DNA of 15,278 nt, taken from positions 1 to 15,278 of the forward strand of contig JBCCIN010000063.1 of NCBI GenBank assembly GCA_039028235.1, read 5' to 3'. This document shows positions 12,921 through 15,278 of this stretch, in pieces; positions within the stretch are counted from its first letter, which is position 1; every line of letters starts with the position of its first letter. The notes below the pieces were generated by a model, which worked only from the letters and a program-made list of their open reading frames with translations, was not told where the DNA came from and made no database searches. Both the position numbers and the translations under genes were made by a program. The DNA is from JANQPX01 sp039028235. GTDB taxonomy: Bacteria > Pseudomonadota > Alphaproteobacteria > Geminicoccales > Geminicoccaceae.

Positions 12921-15091
12921 GACCCGGACTTCGAGGGCAGGGCCCGGCCCGCTCCCTCGGATTGCCAGGGAGATAGTCGGCCGGCATGAACACGAAAGGC
13001 CCGATCGGCGAGCCTGAGATGGCTTGGGCGATGCGTCACCAGCAAGACAGTCTGGCGGCCTTTGACGTTCCCTAGTTTCTTCTGGAGAGCGACGTCGCCT
13101 TCGAAGTCAAGCGCGCGCCCTGGTTCATCGAGAAGCAGGAGGCCGTCCAGCTTCAGATAGGCGCGCACAAGCGAAAGTCGCTGCAGGAAGCCGGGCGATT
13201 GCTGACGGACGCTGGCATCGCCGATCCTAGTCTCAAATCCGTTCTCCAGGCGCAGAATGTCGTCGAGCACACCGGCTTCGATGGCAGCGGTCCAGAGTTC
13301 CTGATCGCTTGCCGCCGGATGGGCGAGGCGTAGGTTCTGTGCGATCGTGCCGGTGAAGAAATGCGGCTGCTGGGGTGCATAGCCGATATTCTCGCGAAGC
13401 TCCCGAGGGTGCAGCTGCCTGAGATCGAAACCGTCCAGGCGAACACTACCGGCTTGCGGCGAATAGATACCCGCTAGCACCTTGAGCAGGCTTGATTTGC
13501 CGGCACCGCTGTCGCCGAGAAATGCGATCAACTCGCCAGGTTTTACGGAGAGCTCAACGCCGATCAAGGCCGGACGGCTGGCTCCTTCATAAGCAAGCGT
13601 GACACCTTCCATCTGAACAGCGCCCTTGCCCCGGACTGCAGCCAGCCGACGCGGTCTATTGTCGGTTTCGGCTGGCAACTGCATGACCTGATCCAGCATC
13701 ACCGCTTCGGTTTTGAGCTGCGCGAGTTTGGGCAGGAGGCTGATGCCTTGCTGCCAAGGCGACAGCACCCGCCATACCAGAGCCATGCAGGCGATGAGGG
13801 CGCCGATCGACAGATCACCGTTCATCACGCTGATGGCACCCACCAGAAGCGTGCCTGTGCCCGCCAATGTGACGGCGGCCTGGCCGGCGTTCTGCAGCAG
13901 GTCCTGAAGCTTGGCACGCCGGATTCCGGCCAGCGCCGAGCCTGCGGCGTAGTTGCGGAAACGCTCCAGCCAGATGGTCTCGCTCGCGAGGAGACGCACG
14001 GCCCGCATTTCCGCCACCATTTCATCAAAGCAGGAATCTCTCACCTGCCGTGCTTCGCTCGCATCGCTGCTATGCCGCTCCAGCACAGGGCCAGCAAACC
14101 AGGCAAACGCTGCGTAAAGCACCATGACGGCAAGTGGCAGCAGCACGACCGGCCCGCCGAGAAGCGTGATCGCGATGAGAAAGATAAATGAGAACGGTAG
14201 GTTAAAGGCAACGGACACCAAAGGATCCGCGAAGTGATCACGCCACGCCTCGAATTGTCTTAGGCGTCTGAGCTGTGCGTGCAGGGGGGCTCGGCTCAAA
14301 GCCGTCGGCGGCAATGCCATCAAACGCGCGAACGTAGAGAGTGCCACAAGCCGTCCGATCCGCGTGGCGATATAGGCCATGACGCGCGCCCGAACCAGAC
14401 GGAAGAGCAGATCGACGATGAGAAGCGCCACCATCGCCAGCGAAATCTGGACGAGCAATGAGTGCGACTGTGCCGAGATCACGGTGTCGTAGAGCAGCAT
14501 GATGAAGAGAGGTGTCAGCAGGCCTGGCAGCGTCACCATGAACCCTATGGTCGCAAGGAGCAAAAGCTGGCTCTTGAACCTGGTCACGAGATCACGAAAC
14601 CAGCTGTCCGTGCGTCGTGTTTTCCTTTGCTCGCGCCCGCCGAGATGCTCGAAAATGTAAGCGACGCCGCGGCCGCGTTCCGGAGGCACGCCATCGACCG
14701 CTTCACCGTTGTCCGTATCAAAGAGCGTGAAAGCATCGCCCTGGCGGTCCAGAATCAGGAGCGGGCTTTTGTCTGTGCGTACAAAGAGACAGGGCAAGAG
14801 GCGGCCGTCGAGATCAGCCATGCGCGTGATCAAAGGCCGAGATCGGTAGTCGACTGTCGCAAGGATGTTGCGAAGATCGTTCAGCCCGATGTCGCGCGCG
14901 CAATGCGGCAGGATCTCAAAGAAATGCCGCGCATTGCCGCGCCAGCCCAGAGCGTGGAGCAGTGGCGGCAGGCATCTTGCGTAAGCGGATCCCGCTTCGA
15001 GCGCGTCACGATCTCCGTGAGCGAGAGCACGAACGAAGTGATCCGGCGACTGGTCGCCACCCCAGCGTTCGGCGCTAAGAACGGCGCTCAT
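12917..15091 (-). CDS. Type I secretion ABC transporter/permease with degenerate signature motif
   Basis: The energy-giving inner-membrane subunit of a type I secretion system, 724 residues. Residues about 30-150 form a C39-like domain that lacks the catalytic His, so it should bind cargo rather than cut it. A six-helix ABC exporter membrane domain follows (about 172-445). The ATPase domain has Walker A GDSGAGKS (526-533), Q-loop Gln574, Walker B with catalytic Glu656 (LLLLDEP) and switch His687 (LLVTHRPS). The signature motif is QSPGF at 631-635 instead of LSGGQ. The start overlaps the stop of the preceding ABC gene as ATGA, and the stop overlaps the adaptor start in the same way. Two different adjacent ABC genes with one adaptor recall the RtxB/RtxE-RtxD arrangement of MARTX secretion, so a heterodimer is likely. 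Confidence 0.93.
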   Translation of the reverse strand: MSAVLSAERWGGDQSPDHFVRALAHGDRDALEAGSAYARCLPPLLHALGWRGNARHFFEILPHCARDIGLNDLRNILATVDYRSRPLITRMADLDGRLLPCLFVRTDKSPLLILDRQGDAFTLFDTDNGEAVDGVPPERGRGVAYIFEHLGGREQRKTRRTDSWFRDLVTRFKSQLLLLATIGFMVTLPGLLTPLFIMLLYDTVISAQSHSLLVQISLAMVALLIVDLLFRLVRARVMAYIATRIGRLVALSTFARLMALPPTALSRAPLHAQLRRLRQFEAWRDHFADPLVSVAFNLPFSFIFLIAITLLGGPVVLLPLAVMVLYAAFAWFAGPVLERHSSDASEARQVRDSCFDEMVAEMRAVRLLASETIWLERFRNYAAGSALAGIRRAKLQDLLQNAGQAAVTLAGTGTLLVGAISVMNGDLSIGALIACMALVWRVLSPWQQGISLLPKLAQLKTEAVMLDQVMQLPAETDNRPRRLAAVRGKGAVQMEGVTLAYEGASRPALIGVELSVKPGELIAFLGDSGAGKSSLLKVLAGIYSPQAGSVRLDGFDLRQLHPRELRENIGYAPQQPHFFTGTIAQNLRLAHPAASDQELWTAAIEAGVLDDILRLENGFETRIGDASVRQQSPGFLQRLSLVRAYLKLDGLLLLDEPGRALDFEGDVALQKKLGNVKGRQTVLLVTHRPSHLRLADRAFRVHAGRLSPWQSEGAGRALPSKSGS

Positions 15092-15278
15092 GCTCCGTTT
15101 CTCGGAATGTCGGCCGCTGCGGATTGCGCAGCCTTCGGGCGGGTTTCGAGCACACCGGGCTTTTGAAATGCCGCCAGCTTGCCGGAGGTGAGCTCGAGCT
15201 TGCGGTCGGCTATGTCGAGCAGAGAAGGACGTTGGGTGATCAAAAGGACAGTCACCCTGCCTTTGAGGTGGATGAGGA
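15088..15278 (-). CDS. C-terminal end of a second ABC transporter, truncated by the window
   Basis: The last 62 codons of an ABC ATPase gene that begins beyond the right edge. The visible part contains the switch-loop region VTVLLITQRPSLLDIADRK, where the normally conserved His is Gln (codon CAA at 15232-15234). Then comes the typical end of the nucleotide-binding domain (ELTSGKL) and a poorly conserved Ala/Pro/Arg tail. It ends in TGA overlapping the ATG of the next ABC gene. The membrane domain, Walker motifs and signature lie outside the window. Given the coupling and the partner, it is most likely the other half of a heterodimeric type I secretion transporter. Confidence 0.85.
   Translation of the reverse strand, partial: LIHLKGRVTVLLITQRPSLLDIADRKLELTSGKLAAFQKPGVLETRPKAAQSAAADIPRNGA

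Overview
This looks like a window from an alphaproteobacterial chromosome. The base composition is moderately GC-rich. UvrA and PhnM have alphaproteobacterial-looking sequence, there is a DUF1045-type phosphonate gene next to phnM, and the secretion genes are of a type common in Rhizobiales and relatives. I cannot fix the genus. No rRNA, tRNA, CRISPR array or insertion sequence is visible.

Left part (1-3490): a possible truncated gene start at the left edge; a small two-helix membrane protein; a hybrid histidine kinase with two receiver domains and no sensor domain; a divergently transcribed helix-turn-helix protein that resembles a small-terminase subunit; and a small, very acidic protein without Lys or Cys that starts at TTG. 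The gap between kinase and HTH gene holds a good -35/-10 pair with a perfect inverted repeat in its spacer.

Phosphonate part (3490-5914): phnN (ribose 1,5-bisphosphokinase) runs rightward. It converges on, and overlaps by 38 bp, a leftward pair: phnM (triphosphate diphosphatase) followed by a DUF1045 2H-phosphoesterase-like gene. These are late-step accessory enzymes of the C-P lyase pathway; the phnGHIJ core is not in the window.

Housekeeping part (5915-9362): uvrA (nucleotide excision repair) is followed 28 bp later by an AroQ-type chorismate mutase. Then comes a 381-bp gene-poor, AT-richer stretch, a hypothetical protein with a basic, Trp-rich tail, and a medium-chain reductase of the 2-enoyl thioester reductase (MECR/Etr1) type.

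Right part (11488-15278, all leftward): three genes joined by ATGA stop/start overlaps: the end of one ABC transporter, a second complete ABC transporter/permease with a degenerate C39-like N-terminus, and an HlyD-family adaptor. This is a type I secretion operon with two different ABC subunits. The visible half of the first has Gln in place of the switch-loop His, and the second has an aberrant signature motif. Both defects would fall in the same composite ATP site, so the pair looks like an asymmetric heterodimer. This is the most interesting observation in the window. No outer-membrane TolC partner or obvious cargo gene lies next to it inside the window.
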